The notes: generated by a model from the sequence alone, not told the origin. Positions 17,514-27,353 are shown, numbered from the stretch's first letter. The stretch: DNA of 64,000 nucleotides from Pseudomonas sp. MIACH (GCF_001269925.1 NZ_LHVO01000035.1:20640-84639), one strand, 5' to 3'. A program made the numbers and translations.

Positions 17514-17927
17514 TCAGGCCGGCGTGGTCAGTGACGCGCGGTAAAACGGCAGGATCAGGTCACGGGTCAGGGGCGCCAACACCAGGCCGCCATCACCGGC
17601 AGGGTCGATCCAGCGCACCTCCTCGATTTCAGCCGCCGGGCTGACCGGTACATCGATCTGCACCTGGAACAATTGCGCGTCCACAGTGAACCCCGGCTCG
17701 TTGGCCGCAGGGGCCGAGAAGTGACCGAGGTAGACCGCGTCGCCGGGCTTGATGCGCAGGTTCAGCTCTTCGTACAGCTCGCGGGCCAGGGCCTCGGCGG
17801 GCTGTTCACCGGCGTCGATCTTGCCACCGGGTTGCATAAAGGCCTGGGTGCCGCGCTTGCGCACCAGCAGGGTGTGGCCGTCGCTGCCGATCAACAGGGC
17901 AGCGGCGATACGGATAGTGCTAGGCAT
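17514..17927 (-). CDS. NUDIX hydrolase
   Basis: 137 aa. A complete Nudix box is visible (GGKIDAGEQPAEALAREL followed by YEEL), giving the metal-binding RExxEE core. The length fits a minimal MutT-like nucleoside diphosphate-X hydrolase. It lies 32 bases after the HD-type response regulator gene and 5 bases before the GNAT gene, all on the minus strand. Confidence 0.8.
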   Translation of the reverse strand: MPSTIRIAAALLIGSDGHTLLVRKRGTQAFMQPGGKIDAGEQPAEALARELYEELNLRIKPGDAVYLGHFSAPAANEPGFTVDAQLFQVQIDVPVSPAAEIEEVRWIDPAGDGGLVLAPLTRDLILPFYRASLTTPA

Positions 17928-17959
17928 GAACTGAAAACCTTGAATTCAAACAATGAAAA

Positions 17960-19276
17960 TTAATGAAGCACCGCGTCGGTCTCGTCCGGCTCCTTGATAA
18001 ACACGCTGTACTTGGCGCCTTCCATCGCCTCGAACGCAATCAGCTTGTCCACCAACGGCAGGTTCAGCACCTTGCCGGCATTGAGCAGCAACATGCCGTT
18101 ATCGGCGTTGAGGTTACGCGCCAGGACCATGCCGTCTTCCAGTTCACGGGTGGAGAGCACCTTGACCGTGGGATCACCCAGGGTCACGTCACTGAGAAAC
18201 GCAGCGCACGCCAGGATGAAGTCCTCGACCAGCTCCGGATCGTAGAGGCGCCCGGCATATTTGCGGATATACAACAGCGCTTCATCGCTGTTCAGATGCC
18301 GCTCAAGGATCAGGCCTTTCTGCAATTCGATGAAGTCCACCGCCAGTTTCAGCAGGCGTGAACCGAACGGAATCGCCTCGCCCTTGAGGTGGTCGGGGAA
18401 ACCACTGCCGTCCCAGCGCTCCTGGTGATGACGAATAATCCGCGCCGCATCCTTCATCGGCTCCAGGGTCATCAACAGCGATTCGCTCTGGGTCGGATAG
18501 CCGCGGTACCGCTCGCGGTCGGTGCTGTGCAGTTTGTCGGCCGGCTCGATCAACATACTGTCGCTCCAGCTCAGTTTGCCGATGTTGTACAACGCGGCGG
18601 CCATGGCCATGTCGCGGGCGCTGGCTTCGTCGATGGACTGGGCGGTGCAGTACACGCGCACCAGTTCGATCAGTGCACGGTTGGTCTGTTTGTTCTTGGG
18701 CAGGCGCAGGTTGGCCAACAGCGAAAACACTTCGGTACCGGTCACGTAGCTGCGCTTGAGCTCCTCGTAGGCCAGGTCGAGCATGTCGGCGGTCTGTTGC
18801 AGCTCACTGGTCCGTGCTGCCACGCGCTTTTCCAGGGTGGCATTCAATAGCTTGAGCTGCTCGTTCTGCTGATGGGCCAGGCGTTCCAGGCGCTGAAGCT
18901 CCAGGGCCTGCTGCAGGATCAGCTTCAGTTCGTCATCGTTCCAGGGTTTGCCGATATAGCGGTGGATCGCCCCTTCGTTGATCGCCTTGATGATCGTCGG
19001 CAGGTCGGCGTAGCCGGTGAGCAGGATGCGACTGGTGGCGGGATAAAGGCGATGAACCTCGGCCAGCAACTGCGCGCCGTCCATGCCGGGCATGCGCGCA
19101 TCGCTCATCACCAGGTCGATGGGCTGAGCGGCCATGACCTCCAGGGCCTCGGCGCCGCTGCCCGCGAGCACGATATCGAAGGGTTGGCCGCGCAACAGGC
19201 GACGCAAGCTGTTGAGGATCGACTCTTCATCGTCGACCAGCAAAATAGTGGGTTTCGTCGCAAGTAGTTCATCCAT
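17960..19276 (-). CDS. Response regulator with degenerate HD-GYP (YN-GYP) domain
   Basis: 438 aa. The receiver domain has Asp59 (MSDARMPGMDG), then a coiled coil (about 130-170), then an HD-GYP-like domain. The catalytic HD pair is replaced by Tyr230-Asn231 (LYNIGKLSWSD for the usual HDIGK), while the downstream HHQERWDGSGFP motif is kept with F for Y. This matches the YN-GYP variant described for P. aeruginosa PA2572, which is thought to regulate motility and virulence without ordinary cyclic-di-GMP hydrolysis. It is divergent from a large cyclic-di-GMP and kinase operon starting at 19496. Confidence 0.8.
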   Translation of the reverse strand: MDELLATKPTILLVDDEESILNSLRRLLRGQPFDIVLAGSGAEALEVMAAQPIDLVMSDARMPGMDGAQLLAEVHRLYPATSRILLTGYADLPTIIKAINEGAIHRYIGKPWNDDELKLILQQALELQRLERLAHQQNEQLKLLNATLEKRVAARTSELQQTADMLDLAYEELKRSYVTGTEVFSLLANLRLPKNKQTNRALIELVRVYCTAQSIDEASARDMAMAAALYNIGKLSWSDSMLIEPADKLHSTDRERYRGYPTQSESLLMTLEPMKDAARIIRHHQERWDGSGFPDHLKGEAIPFGSRLLKLAVDFIELQKGLILERHLNSDEALLYIRKYAGRLYDPELVEDFILACAAFLSDVTLGDPTVKVLSTRELEDGMVLARNLNADNGMLLLNAGKVLNLPLVDKLIAFEAMEGAKYSVFIKEPDETDAVLH

Positions 19277-19454
19277 GCCTGCTGCGCCTTCACATTGAAC
19301 TGAATTGAGCTGATTTGAACCCGTGTGCCAAGCCGTCTTCCCTCGCTTAAGGCGCGGGGTTGATTTGACGCCAACTGGCCGCCGAATTCAAGGGACCTCG
19401 ACTACACTGCCACAGCAGGTCTGCGCCCCGCTCCGCCATGGAATCAAGGAAGGA

Positions 19455-19499
19455 ATGGTTATGCCGTCGAACCTTTTGCAGATGAGACGCGCACTATGA
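19455..19499 (+). CDS. Possible leader mini-ORF coupled to the GGDEF-EAL gene
   Basis: A 14-codon frame, or 12 codons from ATG 19461 (MPSNLLQMRRAL), follows two close AAGGA ribosome-binding sequences (19446-19450 and 19450-19454). Its TGA stop overlaps the ATG of the next gene as ATGA (19496-19499). The downstream gene lacks a good ribosome-binding site of its own, so reinitiation from this leader is plausible. It is too short to judge by codon use. Confidence 0.35.
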   Translation: MVMPSNLLQMRRAL

Positions 19500-21370
19500 G
19501 CCCGAACTCAGAACGGGCCAACCGTCGTATCCTCATCGTCGATGACACCACGTCCATCCACCTGGACTTTCGCAAGATCCTGTGCGCCGACGCCGACGAC
19601 GAGCCTTCCCTGGATACCCTTGAGCAAACCCTGTTCGGCACAACGACCGTTGCGCGCCAGGCGTTTATGCTGGATTCCGCCTATCAGGGTCAGGAAGCCT
19701 TGGACCTGGTGAATCGGGCCCTGGCAGCCAATACCCCCTACGCCATGGCGTTCATCGACATGCGCATGCCGCCTGGCTGGGACGGCCTGCACACCATCGA
19801 GCAGTTGTGGAACGTCGATCCCAACCTGCAGATCGCCCTGTGCACCGCCTATTCCGACTATTCGTTTGAAGCGATCGAAGCACGATTGAAGTACAACGAC
19901 CAGTTGCTGATCCTGAAGAAGCCCTTCGACCACCTGGAAATCCGCCAGATGGCCAGCGCCCTGACCTGGAAATGGCAGCTCGCCCAGGATGCCGCCCTCA
20001 AGGTGATCGGGCTGGAACGCACCATTGAGGAACGCGTGCAGGAGTTGCTGAAAGTCTCGCACCTGTTGCAATACGACGCGCTCACGGAGTTGCCCAACAG
20101 CGCGTTGCTGGGCGACCGCCTGACCCAGGCCATTGCCCTGGGCCGGCGCCATGACACGCAACTGGCGGTGATGTTTATCGGCCTCGACCGCTTCAAGCGC
20201 ATCAACAACGCTCTGGGTTATCCGGTGGGGGATGAGGTGCTCCAGCAGGTCAGCCAAAGCCTGGTGGCAGCCGTACGGGAGTCGGACTCGGTGTTTCGCT
20301 ATGTCTCGGACGAGTTTGTGATCCTGCTCAATGATGTCCAGCACCCCCTACAAACCCAGCACATCGCCCAGAAGGTACTCAAGGCCATCAGCGTCACACG
20401 CCATATCGCGGGACACGACCTGAGCGTCACCGCCAGCCTGGGCATCAGCATCTATCCGAATGACAGCAGCACCGCCGTGGAGCTGATCAAGCACGCCGAA
20501 ACCGCCATGCACACCACGAAGGAGCGTGGCCCGGACGACCTGAGCTTCTACACCGAAGACATGAACCTGCGCGCCCAGCACCAGCAGAACCTGGAAAGCG
20601 CGATCCGCCAGGCCCTGGAACACAATGAGTTTGCGCTGCACTACCAGCCCAAGCTGGACCTTAAAACCGGGCGAATCACCGGCGCGGAGGCGCTGATCCG
20701 CTGGTTTCAACCGCGCTCGGGCTGGGTTCACCCGGCGGACTTCATCCCAGTGGCGGAAGACAGCGGGCTGATCGTCGCCGTGACCCAGTGGGTGCTGCGC
20801 CACGCCTGCGAACAGGCACAGGCCTGGCGCACCATGGGCCTGGCGCCGCTGCGCATCTCGGTGAACATCTCGGCCATCGACTTCCGCCAACGGGAGTTTG
20901 TCGACAATCTGGCTGCCATCCTGAAGCAGACCGGCCTGCCGCCCAACCTGCTGGAGCTGGAGATCACCGAAAGCGTGCTGATGCAGAATGTCGACGATAC
21001 GGTCGATATTCTGAACCGGATCAAGGCCATGGGCGTGCGCCTGGCCCTGGATGATTTCGGCACCGGCTACTCCAGCCTCAGCTACCTGCGACGCTTTCCT
21101 ATCGATGTGCTGAAGATCGATCAATCATTCGTGCGCGGGCTGCACGAAAATAGCCAGGACGCGCAGCTGATCAGCGCTATCATCGGCATGGGCAGGAGCC
21201 TGGAGCTGAACATCATCGCCGAAGGGGTGGAGACCGTCGAACAGCTGAACTTCCTGAGGTCCCAGCAGTGTGAAGAGGGCCAGGGTTTTCTGTTCAGCAA
21301 GGCGGTACCTGCGAAGGATTTCGCCCAGTTACTGCAGCTGGGTAGCCTCACGCTGATGCCCGATCAATAG
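19496..21370 (+). CDS. Response regulator with degenerate GGDEF and intact EAL domains
   Basis: 624 aa. The extended receiver domain (about 1-175) carries Asp88 in FIDMRMPPGWDG. The GGDEF domain has a degraded active site (YVSDEF), so it probably does not make cyclic-di-GMP. The EAL domain keeps EALIRW, DDFGTGYSSL, KIDQSFV and EGVETVEQL, consistent with an active phosphodiesterase. First main gene of an operon with a di-heme peroxidase, a sensor kinase and a REC-kinase. Its receiver is clearly related to that of the REC-kinase at 24183. Confidence 0.85.
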   Translation: MSPNSERANRRILIVDDTTSIHLDFRKILCADADDEPSLDTLEQTLFGTTTVARQAFMLDSAYQGQEALDLVNRALAANTPYAMAFIDMRMPPGWDGLHTIEQLWNVDPNLQIALCTAYSDYSFEAIEARLKYNDQLLILKKPFDHLEIRQMASALTWKWQLAQDAALKVIGLERTIEERVQELLKVSHLLQYDALTELPNSALLGDRLTQAIALGRRHDTQLAVMFIGLDRFKRINNALGYPVGDEVLQQVSQSLVAAVRESDSVFRYVSDEFVILLNDVQHPLQTQHIAQKVLKAISVTRHIAGHDLSVTASLGISIYPNDSSTAVELIKHAETAMHTTKERGPDDLSFYTEDMNLRAQHQQNLESAIRQALEHNEFALHYQPKLDLKTGRITGAEALIRWFQPRSGWVHPADFIPVAEDSGLIVAVTQWVLRHACEQAQAWRTMGLAPLRISVNISAIDFRQREFVDNLAAILKQTGLPPNLLELEITESVLMQNVDDTVDILNRIKAMGVRLALDDFGTGYSSLSYLRRFPIDVLKIDQSFVRGLHENSQDAQLISAIIGMGRSLELNIIAEGVETVEQLNFLRSQQCEEGQGFLFSKAVPAKDFAQLLQLGSLTLMPDQ

Positions 21371-21374
21371 CCCT

Positions 21375-22364
21375 ATGCTTGCAAGGAGTGCTCGCTTGAG
21401 CGACGTCTCAACCTACTGTTTCGGCCTCATCCTGACGTTGGGGTTGAGTCTGGGGATGACCGTAACGGCCGCGCCGCTGGACGAAGCGCTCAAACCGTTG
21501 CCACCGGTACCGCAACTCGACCCGGCCAAGGTCGAGCTGGGGCGCAAACTGTTCAATGAGCCGCGCCTGTCGGTCAACAACACGCTGTCCTGTGCCAGCT
21601 GCCATCACCTCGAATCCGGGGGCGCCGACAATAAACCGTTCTCCATCGGTTTCGACGGCAAGCCCGTGGAGATCAACACCCCTTCGATGTTCAACGCCAG
21701 CCTGAATTTCAAACAGTTCTGGAACGGCCGGGTGGACACCCTGGAGGCACAGGTCGAGCAAGTGGTCATCAGCCCGGTGGAAATGGGCAGCGACTGGAAA
21801 ACCGTGGTGCAGAACCTCTCCGCCCTGCCCGTCTACCAGGCAGCGTTCAAACAGGCCTACCCCGATGGCGTCACCGCCGCCAACGTGCAAAACGCCCTGG
21901 CCACCTACGAACGCACGCTGCTGACGCCCAACTCACGGTTTGACCAGTACCTGCTGGGCAACACGGAAATCCTCACGATCCAGGAAAAGTACGGTTACCA
22001 GCGCTTCAAGGATTACGGCTGCATCGCCTGTCACCAGGGCATCAACATCGGCGGCAACATGTTCCAGAAGTTCGGGGTGATGGGCGACTACTTCAAGGCA
22101 CGCGGCAACCCCGTCGAGTCGGACCTGGGGCGTTACCTGCTGACCAAGGATGAAGAAGACCTCCATGTGTTCAAGGTGCCCAGCCTGCGCAACGTCGCGG
22201 TCACGGCGCCGTATTTTCACGATGCGTCGGCCAAGACCCTGGAAGAAGCGGTCGACGTCATGTTCAAGTTCCAACTGGGGCGCAACCCCTCGCAGGAGGA
22301 TAAAGACCTGATTATCCAGTTTCTCAAGACCTTGACCGGCGAATGGTCGGGCAAGCCTTTATGA
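21375..22364 (+). CDS. Di-heme cytochrome c peroxidase family protein
   Basis: 329 aa with an N-terminal export signal (about residues 12-33). Two c-type heme motifs are present, CASCH (73-77) and CIACH (216-220), in the usual order for bacterial CcpA/MauG-like periplasmic enzymes. It starts 4 bases after the GGDEF-EAL gene and ends 10 bases before a sensor kinase gene, so it belongs to the signalling operon. It may reduce peroxide or act as a periplasmic redox input for the kinase; the second option is inference. Confidence 0.85.
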   Translation: MLARSARLSDVSTYCFGLILTLGLSLGMTVTAAPLDEALKPLPPVPQLDPAKVELGRKLFNEPRLSVNNTLSCASCHHLESGGADNKPFSIGFDGKPVEINTPSMFNASLNFKQFWNGRVDTLEAQVEQVVISPVEMGSDWKTVVQNLSALPVYQAAFKQAYPDGVTAANVQNALATYERTLLTPNSRFDQYLLGNTEILTIQEKYGYQRFKDYGCIACHQGINIGGNMFQKFGVMGDYFKARGNPVESDLGRYLLTKDEEDLHVFKVPSLRNVAVTAPYFHDASAKTLEEAVDVMFKFQLGRNPSQEDKDLIIQFLKTLTGEWSGKPL

Positions 22365-22374
22365 GCAGACCGTC

Positions 22375-24186
22375 ATGACCCTCTATCGCCGCCGCACCAG
22401 CCTGGCCTTGGGGTTCATCACCCTGTTGCTGGCCTCGACGCTGATCTTTCTGTACGTCAAGTCGTCCAGCAACCAGGCGTCCTCTTACACCCAGTCCAGG
22501 GACCTGATCCGGCAGCTACAGCAACTTAACGCCCAGTGGGACAGCGAAGTACTCAAGGCCAGGATCGCCATTACCCACAATTACGACCCCCTGGTGGCCC
22601 CCCTGACAGAAATGACCCGGCTGTGGGCCGAGCTGGAAGCGCACGACTCGTACCACAGCCCGCAGGACCTGCCCGCCTGGCAAGCCAGCCAGCAGGCTTA
22701 TCGAGCGGCCATCCAGGAAAAAGCCCGGCGCATCGACCAGTTCAAGTCCCACAATGCCGTGTTGCGCAATTCCCTGGCCTTCCTGCCGACGGCCGAAGAC
22801 GATATCCAGGCGCAGTTCAACCAGGTCGACGGCGACAGCAAACTGCAGCTGCAAAGCGTGGCCACCGACACCTACGACTTGTTGCTCAGCAGCCTGGAAT
22901 TCGCCCAGGTCACCACCCAAGAGCGCGCCGCCGACATCCTCGTCGGCCTGGGCAAGCTGGCCGTCAACAAGGAACTGCTGCCCAGCGAGTTCCGCGCCCC
23001 GGTGGAGATCCTGAGCAATCACATCGAACTGATCTTGCGCGAGCAGCCCGTGGTGAACACCTTGCTCGAAGAGATCGCCGCGATCCCGGTGGCCGAACGC
23101 CTGGATGACCTGACCACCCACCTCAACCAGGACCAACAGGCCGTCGACCTGGTCGAACAGCAATACCACCGCTACCTGCTGGTGTTCTCGACCCTGCTGG
23201 TGGCCCTGCTGCTGTACCTGACGATTCGCCTGCTGCGCAGTTTCGCCGAGATCAACCGCGTCAATCGCGCTTTGCAGGCAGTGAACGAAACCCTGGAACA
23301 GCGCGTGGAACGGCGCACCCAACAGCTCAAGGATGCCCAAAGCGAGCTGATGGACAGCGCGCGCCAGGCCGGCATGGCGGAGATCGCCACCAACGTGCTG
23401 CACAACGTCGGCAACGTGCTTAACAGCGTGAACATCTCCGCCGACCTGGTCACCCGCAAACTGCGCAGCAGCAAGGCAATGGGCCTGGGCAAAGCCATGC
23501 AGCTGATCAACGAGCGCCAGGGCGACCTGGGCACTTTTATCACCGAGGATGAAAAGGGCAAGCTGCTGCCCGGCTACTTGAACCAGTTGGTGGACGCCAT
23601 TGCCGTCGAGCAACAAGGCCTGATCGAGGAGCTGGGGCAATTGAGCAAAAGCGTGGACCACATCAAGGACATCGTCTCCACCCAACAATCCTATGCGGGG
23701 GCAGCCTCACTGAAGGAGCCGGTGCAGATCAGCGCCTTGATGGAGGACGCCCTGCGCATGAACGCGGGGGCACTGAGCCGGCACAACGTCACGGTGGTCA
23801 AGCACTATGGGCCGGTACCGGAAGTCCTCGGCGACAAACACCGCTTGCTGCTGATCATGGTCAACCTGATCAGCAACGCCAAGTACGCCATGTCCAACCT
23901 CACCGACCGGCCACGGCAGATGACCCTGACGGTCCTGCAGCTGGATGATGACACCCTGCAGATCAGTGTGAAGGACGAAGGTGAAGGCATACCGGCCGAG
24001 AACATGACCCGCATATTTACCCACGGCTTTACCACTCGCAAGGAAGGTCACGGTTTCGGCCTGCACAGCTGCGCACTGGCCGCCGTGGAAATGAATGGAC
24101 AGCTCACCGCCCATAGCGACGGGCCGGGCCAAGGTGCAATATTCACCCTGACAATCCCCCTCACTCCTGCCGGAAGTCCCGTATGA
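22375..24186 (+). CDS. Sensor histidine kinase with helical periplasmic domain and variant H-box
   Basis: 603 aa. An N-terminal helix (about 10-28), a long all-alpha periplasmic region (about 30-260) that looks like a DAHL-type domain, a second helix (YLLVFSTLLVALLLYLTI) and a coiled coil (EQRVERRTQQLKDAQSEL) precede the kinase core. The phospho-acceptor box reads VLHNVGNVLNS (His343) rather than HExxNP. The N-box is NLISNAKYAMS, and the G-boxes are DEGEGIP and GHGFGLHSC. It overlaps the following REC-kinase gene by 4 bases, so both act in the same pathway. Confidence 0.8.
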   Translation: MTLYRRRTSLALGFITLLLASTLIFLYVKSSSNQASSYTQSRDLIRQLQQLNAQWDSEVLKARIAITHNYDPLVAPLTEMTRLWAELEAHDSYHSPQDLPAWQASQQAYRAAIQEKARRIDQFKSHNAVLRNSLAFLPTAEDDIQAQFNQVDGDSKLQLQSVATDTYDLLLSSLEFAQVTTQERAADILVGLGKLAVNKELLPSEFRAPVEILSNHIELILREQPVVNTLLEEIAAIPVAERLDDLTTHLNQDQQAVDLVEQQYHRYLLVFSTLLVALLLYLTIRLLRSFAEINRVNRALQAVNETLEQRVERRTQQLKDAQSELMDSARQAGMAEIATNVLHNVGNVLNSVNISADLVTRKLRSSKAMGLGKAMQLINERQGDLGTFITEDEKGKLLPGYLNQLVDAIAVEQQGLIEELGQLSKSVDHIKDIVSTQQSYAGAASLKEPVQISALMEDALRMNAGALSRHNVTVVKHYGPVPEVLGDKHRLLLIMVNLISNAKYAMSNLTDRPRQMTLTVLQLDDDTLQISVKDEGEGIPAENMTRIFTHGFTTRKEGHGFGLHSCALAAVEMNGQLTAHSDGPGQGAIFTLTIPLTPAGSPV

Positions 24187-25562
24187 ACCAACCTCCCAAC
24201 CGGCGCATCCTGTTGATTGATGACACGCCGTCGATTCACGATGACTTCCGCAAGATCCTGATGCCTGCCGTTGAATCCAACCAGGTGCTGGATGACATGG
24301 AGTCGGCACTCTTCGGCAATACCGCCAAAGCCCAGGCCAAGGTGTTCGAACTGCACTCGGCCTATGGCGGCGAAGAAGGCCTGCAGTTGCTCATCACCGC
24401 CATGGCGCAACAGCAGCCCTATGCCCTGGCGTTTGTCGACATGCGTATGCCCCAAGGCTGGGACGGTGCGAAGACCATAGAAGAACTCTGGAAAGTCGCC
24501 CCCGACCTGCAAGTGGTGGTGTGCACCGCGTACTCGGACTATTCCTGGGAAGACCTGCTGGAGCGCCTGCACGGCCATGATCGCTTGCTGATCCTGAAAA
24601 AGCCGTTCGACAACATCGAAGTCCAGCAGATGGCCAACACACTGGCCAATAAATGGGACATGGCCCGCCGCGCCACCCTGCAAACCACCCAGCTGGAACG
24701 GCTGGTGGAACAACGCACGCAAGCGCTGCAGCAGGAAATCGAAGAGCGCAAGCACCTGGAAAGCCAACTGGTGCAGTCGGAAAAACTCGCTTCGCTGGGC
24801 CAACTCGCCGCAGGCGTGGCCCATGAGATCAACAACCCGGTGGGCTTTATCTCGTCCAACCTCAGTACTCTCGACGGCTACTTCAACCAGTTGCAACAGA
24901 TGCTGGAGGCTTACCGGCAGGCCGAAGAAAACCTCGCCACGGGTGAACAGCACGAGCAGCTCAAGGCATTGCGTATCCGCCTGGAACTGGACTTTCTACA
25001 GGATGACATTCCGATATTGATCCGCGAGTCCAAGGAAGGCATCGGTCGCGTGGCGCAGATCGTCAAGGACCTGAAAAACTTTTCGCGGGTGGACAACGAC
25101 CAGGCCTGGCAATTTGCAAACCTGCAACAGGGCATCGACTCCACGCTGAACATCGTTGCCAGCGAACTCAAATACAAGGCCGATGTGATCAAGCACTACG
25201 CGCCGCTGCCAGAGATCGAATGCCTGGCCTCGCAGCTCAACCAGGTGGTGATGAACCTGGTCATCAATGCGGCGCAGGCCATGGGGCCGGAGCGCGGCAC
25301 CATCACCATCAGCAACGGTGTGGACGGCGAGAACGTGTGGCTGGAAGTGGCAGACAACGGCTGCGGCATTGCCCCCGAGGCGGTGCAGAAAATCTTCGAT
25401 CCGTTTTTCACCACCAAGCCGGTGGGTGAAGGCACGGGGTTGGGGCTATCGCTCTCCTACGGCATCGTCAAGAAACACCGTGGCGATATCTCTGTCAGCA
25501 GCGAGTTGGGCAAGGGCACGACGTTCCGCGTGGTACTGCCGATTCGGCAGACGGCGGCGTAG
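24183..25562 (+). CDS. Hybrid receiver-histidine kinase (REC-HisKA-HATPase)
   Basis: 459 aa, soluble. The N-terminal extended receiver has Asp86 in [13 protein letters not shown] coiled coil ([19 protein letters not shown]) leads into the H-box [12 protein letters not shown] with His214, N-box [11 protein letters not shown] and G-boxes DNGCGIAPE and GTGLGLSLS. Having the receiver first suggests that the upstream membrane kinase phosphorylates it and so tunes its own kinase activity. Its receiver and that of the GGDEF-EAL protein share long stretches, including SIHxDFRKIL and CTAYSDYS, pointing to duplication. Confidence 0.85.
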   Translation: MNQPPNRRILLIDDTPSIHDDFRKILMPAVESNQVLDDMESALFGNTAKAQAKVFELHSAYGGEEGLQLLITAMAQQQPYALAFVDMRMPQGWDGAKTIEELWKVAPDLQVVVCTAYSDYSWEDLLERLHGHDRLLILKKPFDNIEVQQMANTLANKWDMARRATLQTTQLERLVEQRTQALQQEIEERKHLESQLVQSEKLASLGQLAAGVAHEINNPVGFISSNLSTLDGYFNQLQQMLEAYRQAEENLATGEQHEQLKALRIRLELDFLQDDIPILIRESKEGIGRVAQIVKDLKNFSRVDNDQAWQFANLQQGIDSTLNIVASELKYKADVIKHYAPLPEIECLASQLNQVVMNLVINAAQAMGPERGTITISNGVDGENVWLEVADNGCGIAPEAVQKIFDPFFTTKPVGEGTGLGLSLSYGIVKKHRGDISVSSELGKGTTFRVVLPIRQTAA

Positions 25563-25574
25563 GGCACGCCGCCG
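25552..25574 (+). terminator. GC-rich hairpin at the end of the signalling operon
   Basis: CGGCGGCGT (25552-25560) pairs perfectly with ACGCCGCCG (25566-25574) around a 5-base loop, overlapping the stop codon of the REC-kinase gene. No clear T tract follows, so it may be an mRNA 3' stabiliser or a weak terminator. Confidence 0.4.
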
Positions 25575-25721
25575 ACCCATCCGTCCTCCCCCACAACCTG
25601 TTATTTCTGACAGTAGACAGACTCTTTTCCCAACTCGACACTCCACACAAGCAACACGGTTGCATGCCGGTGGCGTGCTGAACGTGAGGCCCGGACCCTC
25701 ATCGTCGAAGGAAAGGACACC

Positions 25722-27353
25722 ATGTCTACGCGCCGCGAGTTCCTTACATACGCTTCACTGGGCGCCTTGCTCACGCCACTGGGCAGGGGCGCCCTGGCGA
25801 CCGATACAACCGACCCGCCCAGCGCGTTTTCCTTCGAAGACCTGATCGAACAGGCACAAGCCGATGCCTTGAAACCCTACACCTACCCCAGCACCGCATC
25901 GGCCACGCTGCTGGCGAGACTCGACTACGCCGCCCACGGCCAGATCCGCTTCAAACCCGAGCGTGCCCTGTTCGCCAAAGGCCCCGGCAAGTTCCCCGTG
26001 ACCTTCTTTCACTTGGGGTCGTTTTTTCGCACCCCCGTGAGGATGTATGTCCTGGACAACGGCATCGCCCGCGAGATCGTCTACGACCCGGCGTACTTCG
26101 ATATGCCAGGCGACAGCCCGGCCCATGCCTTGCCCCATAACAGTGGGTTCGCCGGCTTTCGTATCCAGGAAAGCCGCCTGGGCGACCAAGCCAGGTTGGC
26201 GTGGCAACAGAACGACTGGGTGGCCTTTCTTGGCGCGTCGTACTTCCGGGCCATCGGCGAGTTGTACCAGTACGGTCTATCGGCACGGGCGATTGCCCTG
26301 GATGTGGCACAAGCCGGCAAGGCCGAAGAATTTCCCGACTTCACCCACATCTGGTTCGAGCCGCCAAAGAACCCACACGCAAACGCCATGACCCTCTACG
26401 CGCGGCTCGACGGTCCCAGTATCTGCGGGGCCTACCGCTTCGAGATCCACCGCACACGGGGCGTGGTCATGGACATCGACTGCACGTTTTTCCTGCGCAA
26501 GAACGTCAGCCGGCTGGGCATTGCTCCGGTGACCTCGATGTTCTGGTTCAGTGAAACCGCCAAGCGCACCGCCGCCGACTGGCGCCCCGAGGTCCACGAC
26601 AGTGACGGCCTGGGGCTCTGGACCGGCAACGGAGAACGTATCTGGCGTCCCTTGAACAACCCGCCACGCACTATGGTTTCGGCGTTCAGCGACCACCAAC
26701 CGAAGGGCTTCGGCCTGCTACAGCGCGACCGCAATTTTGACCACTACCTCGATGGTGTGAATTACCAGCGGCGTCCCAGCCTGTGGGTCGAGCCATTGGG
26801 CGATTGGGGCGACGGCAGCGTGCAACTGATGGAAAACGGCACCGACGACGAGATCCACGACAACATCGTCGCGATGTGGGTGCCCTCGGCGCCAGCGGAA
26901 GCGGGCAACCGCTATGCGCTGCGTTATCGCCTGCACTGGCTGGCCCAGGAGCCCTACGCTTCGCCATTGGCAGTGTGCGTGGCCACACGCCTGGGCAAGG
27001 GCGGCCAACCGGGCCAGCCGCGCCCTGTGGGGGTGCGTAAATTCGTGGTCGAATTCCAAGGCGCCCCCTTGGAAAAACTTGCGCCGGGGGTCAAGCCCGA
27101 GGCCGTGATCAGTTGCTCCAGAGGCGAGCTCAGCCAGGCCTTTACCGAAGCGGTGCCGGATGACGTCGCCGGCCATTGGCGAGCACAGTTCGATTTGACC
27201 GTCGACGGCAAGGATCCAGTGGAATTGCGCCTTTTCCTGCGCCTTGACGGCCAGCCGTTGTCAGAGACCTGGCTGTATCAGTACCACCCCTTCAATTCGG
27301 ATTCGACGGCAATCGGTACCCCTTCAACGGCTGACACCGGCAATCGCCCGTGA
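25722..27353 (+). CDS. opgD: Periplasmic glucan protein OpgD/MdoD family
   Basis: 543 aa. The N-terminus has a twin-arginine export signal (STRREFLTYASLGALL), typical of OpgD. The body is the MdoG/OpgG fold, with the conserved WVEPLGDWGDGSVQL and DDEIHDNIVAMW segments. OpgG/OpgD proteins act on beta-glucan backbones of osmoregulated periplasmic glucans, and the E. coli OpgD has been reported as a beta-1,2-glucanase (GH186). A strong AAGGA precedes the ATG. It overlaps bglX by 4 bases, so glucan cutting and glucoside hydrolysis are probably coupled. Confidence 0.8.
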   Translation: MSTRREFLTYASLGALLTPLGRGALATDTTDPPSAFSFEDLIEQAQADALKPYTYPSTASATLLARLDYAAHGQIRFKPERALFAKGPGKFPVTFFHLGSFFRTPVRMYVLDNGIAREIVYDPAYFDMPGDSPAHALPHNSGFAGFRIQESRLGDQARLAWQQNDWVAFLGASYFRAIGELYQYGLSARAIALDVAQAGKAEEFPDFTHIWFEPPKNPHANAMTLYARLDGPSICGAYRFEIHRTRGVVMDIDCTFFLRKNVSRLGIAPVTSMFWFSETAKRTAADWRPEVHDSDGLGLWTGNGERIWRPLNNPPRTMVSAFSDHQPKGFGLLQRDRNFDHYLDGVNYQRRPSLWVEPLGDWGDGSVQLMENGTDDEIHDNIVAMWVPSAPAEAGNRYALRYRLHWLAQEPYASPLAVCVATRLGKGGQPGQPRPVGVRKFVVEFQGAPLEKLAPGVKPEAVISCSRGELSQAFTEAVPDDVAGHWRAQFDLTVDGKDPVELRLFLRLDGQPLSETWLYQYHPFNSDSTAIGTPSTADTGNRP

